Below are positions 7,756 to 16,965 of a stretch of DNA of 64,000 nt, one piece after another. The stretch is from the NCBI GenBank assembly GCA_900544555.1, contig UQWD01000001.1, positions 1-64,000 of the forward strand, in the 5' to 3' direction. The stretch is from an uncultured Eubacteriales bacterium (lineage in GTDB: Bacteria > Bacillota > Clostridia > Christensenellales > CAG-138). A program made the position numbers and the translations under genes. Each line of letters starts with the position of its first letter. Position 1 is the stretch's first letter. Under the pieces are notes generated by a model. That model had not been told where the DNA came from and did not search any database. It saw nothing but the letters and a program-made list of their open reading frames with translations.

Positions 7756-8581
7756 GTGCGGCGCCCTCCTTTCTGCGTTTGGCGTACAAGAGGATCATCA
7801 GCACAAAGGACGACAGCGCCAAAACCGTCCACAGCAGGATATTCGAGGCGTCTCCGGTTTGAGGCGGCGGGGTCAGCCCGCCCTCATCCTTGACGGACCA
7901 ACAAAAATCGGCATTCAACATAGCGGCCTGATATTCATTTCCTACCGAAGTATCCACAGATACTTCGATTTTGTAATACGCAGTGCTTTCGCCCTGCGCG
8001 TTCTCTGCAAGCAGTTCGGAGAACTCCCTGCCGTCCGTTTCCGAAAAGGACGCGCTGCACAACGCCTTACCGGTTTCCAGATTGGTTACTCTTATATGTA
8101 ATGCGTCGCTCAGACTTTTGGTTTCCGCCGTTACCTTCATCCCAAAAAACAGCGGAATATCCGCGTTATGATACACCTTGACGCGGTAATACCGGGTCAA
8201 GCTGTCGCCGGGCAGCAAATCACGGACTTCAAATTTGATATTGTCCTCCGGGTGGCTACGGTACAGCTCCAAGCCTACTGCATCCTGTTTGCCGGCGCCT
8301 CCAGAGGATACCGTGGTGCTCTTTGAGCCGGATTCCGTGTGGGGGCCGCTTCCCTCACCGCTTGCAGCACAACTTTCCATGGCTTTAAAGGTCTTGAGTC
8401 GGGACCTTTCAGGTTCACGGATCAGATTGTCGCGTACGGTTATAGCGGTCCCTTCCGGGGCAAAAAAACTTTGATAGATGGTTCGTACCGCCAGACCGCC
8501 CGCGCTCAGCACCAGCAAACCGGTAAGAATTAAAACTACGATTTTCAATCGTACGCCTTTTTTTTCGTCTGAAGCCTCCAC
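7739..8581 (-). CDS. Cell-wall-anchored PPQTG protein of the sipW operon
   Basis: 280 residues starting at GTG behind a GGTGGT site. An N-terminal hydrophobic segment (IVVLILTGLLVLSAGGLAV) is followed by a TasA-like exported domain (FEVRDLLPGDSLTRYYRVKV, IPLFFGMKVTAETKSLSDAL). The C-terminus is a sortase signal: TPPPQTGDASN, hydrophobic helix, then KRRKEG. It is the first gene of the minus-strand set and would link the fibre to peptidoglycan. No sortase lies next to it; the only sortase in the window is a class B enzyme at 50.6 kb, which usually prefers NPQTN-like motifs. The N-terminus lacks a typical SipW motif, so the signal may be an ordinary one. Confidence 0.75.
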   Translation of the reverse strand: MEASDEKKGVRLKIVVLILTGLLVLSAGGLAVRTIYQSFFAPEGTAITVRDNLIREPERSRLKTFKAMESCAASGEGSGPHTESGSKSTTVSSGGAGKQDAVGLELYRSHPEDNIKFEVRDLLPGDSLTRYYRVKVYHNADIPLFFGMKVTAETKSLSDALHIRVTNLETGKALCSASFSETDGREFSELLAENAQGESTAYYKIEVSVDTSVGNEYQAAMLNADFCWSVKDEGGLTPPPQTGDASNILLWTVLALSSFVLMILLYAKRRKEGAAHEPTP

Positions 8582-8606
8582 GCTATTATCACCACCTTAA
8601 AAATCA

Positions 8607-8634
8607 GCCTGTATATCGACGATATAGTACAGGC
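8607..8634 (-). promoter_or_regulatory. Inverted repeat just downstream of the sipW-operon promoter
   Basis: GCCTGTA pairs with TACAGGC (ends 8607 and 8634) and an inner TATCG/CGATA pairs as well. It falls in the first 40 bases of the predicted transcript, so it is a candidate operator or 5' hairpin. Confidence 0.5.
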
Positions 8635-8652
8635 CAACACTATTTTATTTTT

Positions 8653-8681
8653 ATTCTAACACAAATCGACTGTTTGTTCAA
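8653..8681 (-). promoter_or_regulatory. Sigma-A promoter of the sipW operon
   Basis: On the minus strand: TTGAAC, 17-bp spacer, TAGAAT, about 70 bp upstream of the GTG start at 8581. The region 8682-8960 to its right shows no other gene. Confidence 0.65.
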
Positions 8682-8960
8682 TGCATACTAAAAACTATTC
8701 GACATATTATTATAATATAGGGTGCAAGGACTAAATCGGAGGGAAAGTAATCTTTTTCCGGTATAATATATTTATTTGGTATCTGCGGGCTATTCGGTTA
8801 TTTGCCTGGCGGCCTACAAACACAGGGATTGAAAATTAGTATGCTTCCTGCTTTTCAAGAGGGGCAAGTTATTGTAGAATGTATTATTATAAAAAAGTGG
8901 CAAGGTCCGCTTTAGGCGGAGATTTCGCAACGAAAAAACAATAAGATGATGGGGAATTTA

Positions 8961-9914
8961 ATGAGCAAAGAACATCCTGCTTTCAGGTTCATAAATATGC
9001 GGATGCAAGATAGTGACCTATTTAATAGTGCAAAAGAACGCAAGCATACACCAAATGCAATGCTTGGCATTATAATCTTCTTTTGTTTATGGGGAGGGTC
9101 TCTTATCTTAGGGCGATTCGTAACAATCCCAATTATTGAATCATTACCTAACGACACGCCTCTTTGGGTTTCCTTTGCCCTGGCTTTGCGAAAAATTCTT
9201 ATATGCGGCTTTCAAATTCTCGCGTTTTTTGCATGGGTAAAGTTTGTGGAAAAGCGAAGAATAGCAACATTGGGATTCACTTGCAAACATAAAGCAAAGG
9301 CATATTGTATTGGTTTTTTATTTGGTCTTGGTTCAATATCTGCAATAACTTTTATATTGGTTGCTTTAGGCGCAATAGAAATTGAATTTAATAATTTATT
9401 TCCGGTAGAAAATTTAATCAGTTCACTGTGCGTCGCTGTATTTGGATGGGGGATTCAAAGCGCATCAGAAGAAATTGCAATCAGAGGTTGGCTCATTCCC
9501 ACACTGGGGATACGCTATAATCCTTTAGCCGCCGTGCTTCTTACTGGCGGGGTGTTTGGCCTCCTTCATTTATTGGGTAATGGCGCAACAGTTCTCTCGT
9601 TCATAAATTTAACGCTCTCCGGCTTTTTCTTCGCTATGTACGCAATAAACGCAGGTAATATATGGGGAGTTTGCGGTTTACATTTGAGCTGGAATCTCGC
9701 GCAAGGAAATGTATTTGGGTTGAACATAAGCGGTGAGCAAAGCACCAACCTCTCACTATTTATCACAAGTAATGCAGGTACAGACCTACTGACAGGCGGA
9801 GATTTTGGTCCCGAGGGAGGATTCATTACCACAGCGTTTTTGGTCTGTGCTATTATTCTAATAGGTCTTAACATGTATAGTAAACACCTAGCACTAATTC
9901 CAGGCGACAATTAG
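8961..9914 (+). CDS. CPBP-family intramembrane metalloprotease
   Basis: 317 residues, multi-pass membrane protein of the CAAX protease/bacteriocin-processing (Abi, CPBP) family. Motif 1 is SEEIAIRGW (EExxxR), motif 2 is FGLLHLLGNG with its His, and motif 3 is HLSWNLAQG with His and Asn; together these form the glutamate-histidine metal site within the membrane. Helices begin at about residue 35. The start at 8961 (MSKEHPAF) has GGGGA five to six bases upstream and is preferred to the in-frame ATG at 8946. Such proteins often give self-immunity to bacteriocins or process prenylated or secreted peptides; no bacteriocin gene is visible nearby. AT-rich composition suggests it belongs to the acquired block. 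Confidence 0.85.
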   Translation: MSKEHPAFRFINMRMQDSDLFNSAKERKHTPNAMLGIIIFFCLWGGSLILGRFVTIPIIESLPNDTPLWVSFALALRKILICGFQILAFFAWVKFVEKRRIATLGFTCKHKAKAYCIGFLFGLGSISAITFILVALGAIEIEFNNLFPVENLISSLCVAVFGWGIQSASEEIAIRGWLIPTLGIRYNPLAAVLLTGGVFGLLHLLGNGATVLSFINLTLSGFFFAMYAINAGNIWGVCGLHLSWNLAQGNVFGLNISGEQSTNLSLFITSNAGTDLLTGGDFGPEGGFITTAFLVCAIILIGLNMYSKHLALIPGDN

Positions 9915-9972
9915 CCGTTGTTGAATTTTTATTTTTTACTATACAGTATAGTCCGTTACAGTGGATTCATAG

Positions 9973-9999
9973 AATACGCCTTCTTGGACTAGGCGTATT
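9973..9999 (+). terminator. Hairpin after the CPBP gene
   Basis: AATACGCCT (9973-9981) pairs with AGGCGTATT (9991-9999). A TTTTTT run follows only about 15 bases later, so termination may be inefficient. Confidence 0.4.
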
Positions 10000-10200
10000 A
10001 GTAAGTTTGATTGTTTTTTCATCGCCAAAGTGCGGTAACTAATGGCAACGGATAATAGGACAGCTTTTATGAGTAATGGAAAGAACGATATAAATCACGC
10101 TAAAAAATTCTAGAAGAATCGTTTAAGAAAACATCTGTTCAGAGTGAGTGAGAATATGAACTGAGTACATCTAACCCCCAAAAAATACTTAGTTTGTAGC

Positions 10201-10257
10201 GTATCAAATCAGGTGTTGATACTGATTTGATACAAGATCTTATTTACAAAATATAAT
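10201..10257 (+). promoter_or_regulatory. Candidate mcrBC promoter with a 12-bp inverted-repeat operator
   Basis: GTATCAAATCAG (10201-10212) is perfectly repeated in inverse at 10222-10233 with a 9-bp gap. The right arm overlaps a possible -35 (TTGATA, 10227-10232) and is followed by TATAAT at 10252-10257; the spacer is 19 bp, longer than ideal. If used, the 5' leader to mcrB is about 160 nt. The inverted repeat is certain; the promoter assignment is tentative. Confidence 0.45.
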
Positions 10258-10302
10258 CAGATACGGTGAAACCCTCCGTCGGAACGCTGATTCCAGGCGC
10301 GA

Positions 10303-10332
10303 GTTTTTGTTTTATAAATGCAAAACAAAAAC
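10303..10332 (+). repeat. Hairpin in the mcrB leader
   Basis: GTTTTTGTTTT (10303-10313) pairs with AAAACAAAAAC (10322-10332). It lies in the transcribed leader about 95 bp before mcrB. Possible attenuation or a phage-type scar; no function can be assigned. Confidence 0.4.
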
Positions 10333-10425
10333 CGCTCAAATGATAGATCGTCTTGCCTGAAATATGTTAGAATTTGTTAAGGATGATGGCGAAACAAATC
10401 TTAACATTTGATCCGAGGTAATAAT

Positions 10426-12648
10426 ATGTTTGACAAAGAAAAACTTCTAGCTTATATGGGCAAAAAAAACGGCAGCTTCTGCGCCGGCGGGCTTTCTCTT
10501 ATTGAAACAACCTATGCCGTAAGCATTGATGATGAATTTCAAAAGGACAGTTGTACTCGATTACTTGACAAGCTCAGTGATGATAAACGTAACGCCCTGA
10601 GCAATGAAGAACTAACGCGATGTGACGAATTAGTCTCACACCTAAAAAAGTATATTGAGCTTATGAATCGCTTTATCGCTTTTGAGGGGCGGCAAGACTC
10701 CGCCGGCAATTCACCCGGGGATAAATATGAAAGTCTGGCGCCGCAAGATACTCACGCTGATTATTGGCCGCCTTTAAAGGAATATGATCCTGGTATTACA
10801 AGGGAAATGTGGTTAGCAGTTTTAAAAGACAGAACGATTACCACACCGGATAACCTCGCCATGTTTAAGATGATGCTGGAGTTGGGCGGCGAAAGTACCT
10901 GTTCCCATCTTGCTAAGGCGTACGGGAATGTTCATAGTTACTACAACAAGCTGGGAAGCAGTTTCGGGGAGAAGGTTAAGAAAAAGCTGAATTGCCCGGA
11001 CTATGATGATAATGGCATTACCCGCTGTTTCACGATTCCGTTTGTTGGCCGGAATATAATGGAGGACGGACGCAAGCGGTATTCATGGAAGCTCCGCGAC
11101 GAATTGAGAGAGGCGCTTGCAACAATGGGTTTAACTGCCACTCCGGCAGTTACAAATACCGATATAGGGTTGAACACAATACTTTATGGCCCTCCGGGAA
11201 CCGGCAAAACTTATCATACGGTGATTTATGCAGTCGCAATTATTGAAAATAAAGAGCTTGCCGCGGTTTTGAATGAGGAATACTCCGCCGTGCTGGAACG
11301 CTTTAACGAGTATAGAGCCAAGGGCCGGGTTGAGTTTACTACATTCCATCAATCTTATAGTTATGAAGAATTTATCGAAGGTATAAAGCCTGCGATTGTC
11401 TCTGATGATGATTCTTGCGAAGCAGGGGAAATTCAATACAGTATAAAGCCGGGGATTTTTAAGCGCTTCTGCGAAAAGGCTCAATTCACAGTTGCCGGCG
11501 CCACGGATTATGGTATCCGTGACAGCCCGAATATTTGGAAGGTTTCCCTGTTTGGCACGGGTGAGAATCCCATCAGAACAGAATGCCTGGAGCATAACCA
11601 TATTCGTATTGGTTGGGGCGATGAACATGGGAAAACGATATTGGATAAGGCGGACTTTTCAATAGTTAAAGGGAAAAGAGTCCTCAACGCCTTTTTAAAT
11701 CGTATGCAGATTGGGGATGTTGTTCTATCTTGCTATAACGCGTCTACTATTGACGCAATTGGTGTTGTGAGCGGTGAGCCGGAGTGGGATGACACTTTCG
11801 ATAAATTCAACTGGCTCCGAAAGGTAAAATGGATAGTAAAGAATATCAAGGAAAATATCATGGGGGTTACCGGCGGCGTCTCCATAACGCTTGCTTGCGT
11901 TTATCGTATGAACGGCATTTCCCTCGCCGAGGTTCTGCAAATCATCAACAAATACCATTCCGTTCCCTCCGTGGGAGCCGGTAACAGGGATAAATATGTT
12001 TTTATTATAGACGAAATAAACCGCGGCAATATTTCTAAAATTTTTGGCGAATTAATTACGCTGATTGAAGACGCCAAACGTGTTGGCCGTCCAGAGGGTA
12101 TGAAAGCTGTATTACCTTATTCGCTCAAAGCTTTCGGCGTACCGGAAAACGTTTATTTAATCGGTACAATGAATACGGCGGATCGCTCCATTGCGGCTAT
12201 CGATACCGCGTTGCGCCGGAGGTTTTTCTTTAAAGAGATGATGCCGAGGCCCGAAATCCTATCGGAAATCCGCGTTGAAGATCTATCAATAAGCGTATTG
12301 CTTTCGCGTATCAATAGGCGTATTGCCGTGCTTTATGACAGAGAGCATACGATTGGTCATGCATATTTTTTACCTCTTAAGAATAGCCCCACAATAGAAA
12401 TGCTCGCGGATATCTTTGCCAATAATATCATGCCGCTGCTTCAGGAATATTTCTACGAGGACTATGAAAAAATCCGTTTGGTACTCGGCGATAATAAAAA
12501 GAAAAATAAGGATGAACAATTTATTATTGCCAAGGACAATGATTATGCTGAACTGTTTGGCAATATTGATTTGGAATTGGATGATAGCCGCAGCTATGAG
12601 ATAAACTCTGCCGCGTTCGGCAATATTGAAGCGTACCGGTCTATCTAA
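10426..12648 (+). CDS. mcrB: McrB-like AAA+ GTPase with an inserted EVE-like domain
   Basis: 740 residues; motor and recognition subunit of a McrBC modification-dependent restriction system. Residues 1-240 are an N-terminal region not recognised. The Walker A motif GPPGTGKT is at about 255-262. Residues about 369-496 (NIWKVSLFGTG ... HNHIRIGWGDEHGKT ... IGDVVLSCYNASTIDAIGVV) have the look of an EVE/YTH-like modified-base-binding domain. Walker B with the McrB signature VFIIDEINRGN is at about 525, then LIGTMNTADRSIAAIDTALR (sensor and arginine finger). The specificity domain is thus nested inside the AAA+ core rather than at the N-terminus. The start at 10426 is chosen for GAGG at 10414-10417 upstream; an upstream TTG exists. 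Followed 23 bp later by mcrC. Confidence 0.85.
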   Translation: MFDKEKLLAYMGKKNGSFCAGGLSLIETTYAVSIDDEFQKDSCTRLLDKLSDDKRNALSNEELTRCDELVSHLKKYIELMNRFIAFEGRQDSAGNSPGDKYESLAPQDTHADYWPPLKEYDPGITREMWLAVLKDRTITTPDNLAMFKMMLELGGESTCSHLAKAYGNVHSYYNKLGSSFGEKVKKKLNCPDYDDNGITRCFTIPFVGRNIMEDGRKRYSWKLRDELREALATMGLTATPAVTNTDIGLNTILYGPPGTGKTYHTVIYAVAIIENKELAAVLNEEYSAVLERFNEYRAKGRVEFTTFHQSYSYEEFIEGIKPAIVSDDDSCEAGEIQYSIKPGIFKRFCEKAQFTVAGATDYGIRDSPNIWKVSLFGTGENPIRTECLEHNHIRIGWGDEHGKTILDKADFSIVKGKRVLNAFLNRMQIGDVVLSCYNASTIDAIGVVSGEPEWDDTFDKFNWLRKVKWIVKNIKENIMGVTGGVSITLACVYRMNGISLAEVLQIINKYHSVPSVGAGNRDKYVFIIDEINRGNISKIFGELITLIEDAKRVGRPEGMKAVLPYSLKAFGVPENVYLIGTMNTADRSIAAIDTALRRRFFFKEMMPRPEILSEIRVEDLSISVLLSRINRRIAVLYDREHTIGHAYFLPLKNSPTIEMLADIFANNIMPLLQEYFYEDYEKIRLVLGDNKKKNKDEQFIIAKDNDYAELFGNIDLELDDSRSYEINSAAFGNIEAYRSI

Positions 12649-12671
12649 ACCGAAAGGAAGCGAGCTTATTA

Positions 12672-13970
12672 ATGGGAAAGACGCCAATTTATCAAATCAA
12701 GGAATACGGATCCTTTATTACGGGAAAGAAGCATGATGCGTTTGTAACTTTACCAGAAAGCACCTTTCAACAGCTTGAGGGATTCATTCTGAGTAAGCGG
12801 GGCAAGGATACCGACGCCCTTGAACTGATGGGCCTTTCAGCCAGAAAAGGTATCGGTAAGGTTATTACCGCGAAAAATTATGTGGGCGTCATCGCGCTCA
12901 ACAATCGCGCTATCATTGAAATTCTGCCTAAAATTCATTCCGATACCGAGGATGGCGCTTCTGGAAATAGAATTAAGCAAATACTGTTAGTGATGATGAA
13001 AGCTTTGCGGAAGTACCCGTTTAAATCTCTTCAGGCCTCGAATATGGATATAGTTAAAATGAACATACTGGAGATTTTCATTCGTATGTTTGTGGACGAG
13101 GTGCATTTCATTGTAAAGCGCGGGCTGAAACGCGGTTATGAAACCATGGAGGAAAACGCAGCCTGCTATAAAGGAAAGATGATATTCCACCAGCAAATCA
13201 AATTGAATCAAACCCATAAAGAGAAATGCTTTGTGGAGTATGATAACTACGCCGCCAACCGTCCTGAAAACCAACTGCTTAAGGCTACACTATTATATTT
13301 ATATAAGTTTTCCTGTTCGTCTAAAAACAAAAATGATATAAAAATCCTTTTAAACGTATTTTCAGACGTGGAACCCTCTTTAAACCATGAGAAAGATTTC
13401 GCAAAGTATATTCCAAATAGGAATATGAGGGATTACAGCAACGCGTTACACTGGAGCAGGATATTCTTAAAGGGTAAAAGTTTCTCAGCTTTTGCCGGAT
13501 CGGAGGCAGCGCTTGCGCTGCTATTTCCAATGGAAACACTATTTGAAAACTACATATCGGTTTTAATAAAGAACAGTTTAAACTTGATGGATTTTTCAGT
13601 ATCGGCGCAGGATAAGTCCCATTACTTGTTTGATGATCCGGCAAAGGGGTTCTTGTTAAAACCGGACATTGTGGTTAAGCGCAAGTGTGACGGCGCACTT
13701 TTTGTCGTCGATACAAAATGGAAGATACTTTCGGATAATAAAGCAAACCATGGCATTTCTCAAGCCGATATATATCAAATGTATGTATACCATAAAAGAT
13801 ATGGCGCTAAAAATGCTATTGTGATCTATCCACAAACAGATAAGCTTCCGTCTTTTGGCATAAAGGAGTTTAAGTCCGCCGATGGCGTAACCGTTCAGGT
13901 CAGATTCGTGGACCTTTTCGATATTCAAAGCAGTATTTCGGATCTTACGGACATGTTCTCCAAGATATAA
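12672..13970 (+). CDS. mcrC: McrC-like endonuclease subunit
   Basis: 432 residues. The N-terminal part (IYQIKEYGSFITGKK, NYVGVIALNNRAIIEILPKI) is the McrB-contacting barrel. The C-terminal PD-(D/E)xK nuclease is visible: LLKPDIVV supplies the first Asp and LFVVDTKWKIL at about residues 340-350 the D-x-K pair, followed by YQMYVYHKRYGAKNAIVIYP. In known systems McrC stimulates McrB GTPase and cuts DNA between modified sites. It is cotranscribed with mcrB (23-bp gap, AAGGAAG upstream). Both genes are more AT-rich than the DNA to the right, consistent with acquisition. Confidence 0.9.
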   Translation: MGKTPIYQIKEYGSFITGKKHDAFVTLPESTFQQLEGFILSKRGKDTDALELMGLSARKGIGKVITAKNYVGVIALNNRAIIEILPKIHSDTEDGASGNRIKQILLVMMKALRKYPFKSLQASNMDIVKMNILEIFIRMFVDEVHFIVKRGLKRGYETMEENAACYKGKMIFHQQIKLNQTHKEKCFVEYDNYAANRPENQLLKATLLYLYKFSCSSKNKNDIKILLNVFSDVEPSLNHEKDFAKYIPNRNMRDYSNALHWSRIFLKGKSFSAFAGSEAALALLFPMETLFENYISVLIKNSLNLMDFSVSAQDKSHYLFDDPAKGFLLKPDIVVKRKCDGALFVVDTKWKILSDNKANHGISQADIYQMYVYHKRYGAKNAIVIYPQTDKLPSFGIKEFKSADGVTVQVRFVDLFDIQSSISDLTDMFSKI

Positions 13971-14246
13971 AAAATCAGGAGCATATTTAATTGAAAATTA
14001 TATCAAAAAATGCGTGCAACGTATACGTGTTTTGAATAATTAAAAGGTATGAAACATTGACGCCGGTAAAATATGATAATACAATTTTAATCAATATGTG
14101 GTTTGGCTGTGATATACTTAATTTTGTGATGTTGGTTAACCATATTTGTTGTTCGAGGTATAAGCGCAGCGCAGCTCCATTTCGTAGACGTTAACCCCTG
14201 AACCATAAGCCGATTGGCAAGCTCTAACCAATACAAAGGCTTGTCG

Positions 14247-14276
14247 TTGTATCAAAATAATTACATATGCTATAAT
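14247..14276 (+). promoter_or_regulatory. Promoter upstream of the membrane propeller protein
   Basis: TTGTAT (14247-14252), 18-bp spacer, perfect TATAAT (14271-14276). The rest of 13971-14246 shows no gene. Confidence 0.6.
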
Positions 14277-14278
14277 AC

Positions 14279-14319
14279 AGTATCAGGCTTCGCTGATAAA
14301 ATCGGCGTCGCTTGATACT
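14279..14319 (+). promoter_or_regulatory. Hairpin at the 5' end of the leader
   Basis: AGTATCA (14279-14285) pairs with TGATACT (14313-14319), followed by TTCTTT. It would form right at the start of the transcript and could attenuate or stabilise it. Confidence 0.4.
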
Positions 14320-14384
14320 TTCTTTAAGTTACGCGCCAGCCTTTACTAGCAAGGCGCCAATATACTTAATAAAAGGGGCGGCCG

Positions 14385-15581
14385 ATGAAGCAGCGATTTA
14401 AAAGCGTAAAGAAAAGAAAACGGCGCAGAAGCCTGCGCGCAAGCAGATGGTGTCCTTATATCATCCTGGGAAGCGCGGTCGCTGGAATATTAGCCTTTAT
14501 CGCCTTAATTTTGTTCGTCGCGCTACCATATTTCTTACCATTAATCGGTATCGAATACCGCGCGCCATTTTCGCCGGATCCTACCCCCGCGCCAACGGTA
14601 AAGCCTTCTCCCACGCCGCATCCCATTGCAAGCTTTGACCCGGAAAGCGGTCAGACGGAAATTGTATTATCAGGTGAGAATGAATACCGATGGATAGCGG
14701 ACCCTTATTTCTATAATGATACTATGCTGTTTACAGGCGGTAAGCTGGTTGATAACAAATTAATAATGGAAGCGCTTCTCCAATACGACGTGACGGCTGG
14801 AAGCGTAACCAGGTTGCCGTACAAACCTGAGTACACACACATTCTTTTCCCGGCGTTTAACGAGAGATGGCTTGTATATCTGGATGGAAAAGCGGACGGC
14901 GGGGGCGCTATCATGGTCGTTGATCGCGAGCAAGACGACGCAAAGCCGAAAAAGCTTAAGGATGTTTATGTTGGGCAGCCGGTTCTTTTGCTTGACGGGG
15001 ATTATCTTTGTTGGATGGAGCGTACTGGTACCCGAATGGATAAGCTCTTCGTTTGCGATCTGTCAACCTTTGAATCAACGGCGTTACAGATGTTTAACAA
15101 TTCTAAATATGGTACGAGCCTGCCCCATATTGTAAACGGCGTAATCATTTGGGCGGACGCCGATTATAATACCTCCGGCAAAGGCGAAGCCACCAGCGCT
15201 ATCAACTATATAACCGTTGCCGATTCAAAGATCTATTCCTACTCCCCCGGCACCTACGTGCATGATCCAAAACGCTGCGGAAACCAATTTATATGGATGG
15301 ATGGGCTCCACGGGCCACAAACGTCGCTGTATTACTCAACAAGCGGCGGCGAGCCTGTTAAAGTGGAAAGCGGCGTTGTTGATTTTGGCGTTGGAAGCGA
15401 CTTTATTATTTATTCTAAAAACGAAACAATATGGGCCTACATGTTTGAAACCCGAGAGCGCTACCGTATAACGCCTGAGCGCGAACGCGTTCAGCTTCTC
15501 GGCGTTTCGGGCGATTGCGTAATGTGGATGGACGTTACCTCTCGCGAACGCGATATATTAAAATTTACAACCATCCCATAA
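14385..15581 (+). CDS. Membrane-anchored beta-propeller-like protein of unknown function
   Basis: 398 residues. A strongly basic start (MKQRFKSVKKRKRRRSLR) precedes one TM helix at about residues 25-55, so most of the protein is outside the cell. A proline-rich linker (PDPTPAPTVKPSPTPHP) leads to about 310 residues of repeating beta-strand units ending in phrases such as RWIADPYFYNDT, NERWLVYLDGKAD, GDYLCWMERTG and GDCVMWMD. These resemble the blades of TolB/YncE-like propellers. No catalytic motif is seen. It lies alone 16 bp upstream of the radA region with a shared direction, so the two may be cotranscribed. I do not recognise a named family. Confidence 0.6.
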   Translation: MKQRFKSVKKRKRRRSLRASRWCPYIILGSAVAGILAFIALILFVALPYFLPLIGIEYRAPFSPDPTPAPTVKPSPTPHPIASFDPESGQTEIVLSGENEYRWIADPYFYNDTMLFTGGKLVDNKLIMEALLQYDVTAGSVTRLPYKPEYTHILFPAFNERWLVYLDGKADGGGAIMVVDREQDDAKPKKLKDVYVGQPVLLLDGDYLCWMERTGTRMDKLFVCDLSTFESTALQMFNNSKYGTSLPHIVNGVIIWADADYNTSGKGEATSAINYITVADSKIYSYSPGTYVHDPKRCGNQFIWMDGLHGPQTSLYYSTSGGEPVKVESGVVDFGVGSDFIIYSKNETIWAYMFETRERYRITPERERVQLLGVSGDCVMWMDVTSRERDILKFTTIP

Positions 15582-15630
15582 TATTATAGCCGGGACGTTG
15601 CCCGCTTACATAATTCAGGGAGGAAAAGCT

Positions 15631-16965
15631 ATGTCAAAAAGCGCAAAAACCATATATATCTGTGGCGAATGCGGCTATGAAAGCGGAAAATGGCTTGGCC
15701 GCTGTCCGGGCTGCGATAGCTGGAATACGATGATTGAGGAAGCTGTCGGCCACGTTCATGACGCCTCTAAGTCCGAATGCCCAACTGTCACGCTGGAGCA
15801 AATAAAAGCTGATGATGTGGAGCGCGCATTCACATCTATAAAAGAGCTGGACCGCGTATTGGGCGGCGGAGTTGTGCCGGGTTCCGTAATCCTGCTTGGC
15901 GGCGATCCCGGCGTAGGCAAATCCACGCTGCTTATGCAGGCCGCTTCTGAACTTGCGCGGCATGGAAGGGTTCTTTACGTTACCGGGGAAGAATCAGCGG
16001 CACAGCTTAAACTGCGGGCGCAAAGGCTAAGTGTAAACGGCTCCATGCTTATACTAACTCAAACCAATCTTTCAGCGATTGAGGCTCAGGCTCGCCTAGT
16101 AAAGCCTGATTATTTAATTATTGACTCTATCCAAACCATGTACTCTTCCGATCTGTCTGGAGCGGCGGGCAGCGTCAGCCAGGTTCGTGAGGCGACCTCT
16201 TTACTCACGCGCTATGCCAAATCAACAGGCTGCGCGGTTTTTATCGTAGGCCATGTAACTAAGGAAGGCGCCATCGCGGGGCCGAGGGTACTGGAACACA
16301 TGGTGGATACGGTTTTATATTTTGAAGGGGAAAGGCTTGACGTCTTTCGCATACTACGCGCCGTAAAAAACCGGTTCGGCTCAACAAATGAAATAGGCGT
16401 ATTTGAAATGAAGGATACAGGCATGCAGGAGGTTATCGACCCTTCCGATGCTTTCTTGTCACACTCATACGCTCCAGGCTGCGCGGTAACATGCGCTATG
16501 GAAGGGACGCGCCCTTTACTGGTCGAGGTTCAATCATTACTTTGCAGTTCCGTTTTTAGCAACCCCAGGCGAATGACGGCGGGCATGGATGTAAACCGCC
16601 TATCGCTTTTGCTGGCTGTTTTAGAAAAAAAGGCGAGCATGCGTATAGGTGGTTTCGACGTCTATCTGAATGTAGTCGGAGGATTTAAACTAGTTGAACG
16701 AGCATCAGATTTAGCCATAGCGTTGTGCGTTGCCTCGGCATTGGTTGACAAGCCTCTGCCACGGCAAACCGCCGTCATTGGTGAAATATCCCTTACTGGG
16801 GATGTGCGCCCAACAATTCGGCTTGAAAGGCGTATCCTGGAATGCGTTCGGCTTGGTTTTGAGAATATTATCATCCCCAGTTCAGACAGCCTTCCCGATA
16901 TTGAGGGAGCGAATCTCCTTCCCGTTCGGCATATTGCAGAAGCGGTTTCTCTTTTACATGCCTGA
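15631..16965 (+). CDS. radA: DNA repair protein RadA
   Basis: 444 residues; RecA-like ATPase that promotes branch migration in recombinational repair. The N-terminal zinc finger is CGECGYESGKWLGRCPGC (residues about 10-27). Walker A is GGDPGVGKST at about 90-99, and Walker B is in PDYLIIDSIQT. The RadA-specific VKNRFGSTNEIG motif follows at about 248-259. The C-terminal third is the Lon-protease-like domain (GGFDVYLNVVGG ... IGEISLTGDVRP). Start at 15631 fits AGGGAGG eight bases upstream. Length is normal for the family. It may share a transcript with the upstream propeller protein. Confidence 0.95.
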   Translation: MSKSAKTIYICGECGYESGKWLGRCPGCDSWNTMIEEAVGHVHDASKSECPTVTLEQIKADDVERAFTSIKELDRVLGGGVVPGSVILLGGDPGVGKSTLLMQAASELARHGRVLYVTGEESAAQLKLRAQRLSVNGSMLILTQTNLSAIEAQARLVKPDYLIIDSIQTMYSSDLSGAAGSVSQVREATSLLTRYAKSTGCAVFIVGHVTKEGAIAGPRVLEHMVDTVLYFEGERLDVFRILRAVKNRFGSTNEIGVFEMKDTGMQEVIDPSDAFLSHSYAPGCAVTCAMEGTRPLLVEVQSLLCSSVFSNPRRMTAGMDVNRLSLLLAVLEKKASMRIGGFDVYLNVVGGFKLVERASDLAIALCVASALVDKPLPRQTAVIGEISLTGDVRPTIRLERRILECVRLGFENIIIPSSDSLPDIEGANLLPVRHIAEAVSLLHA

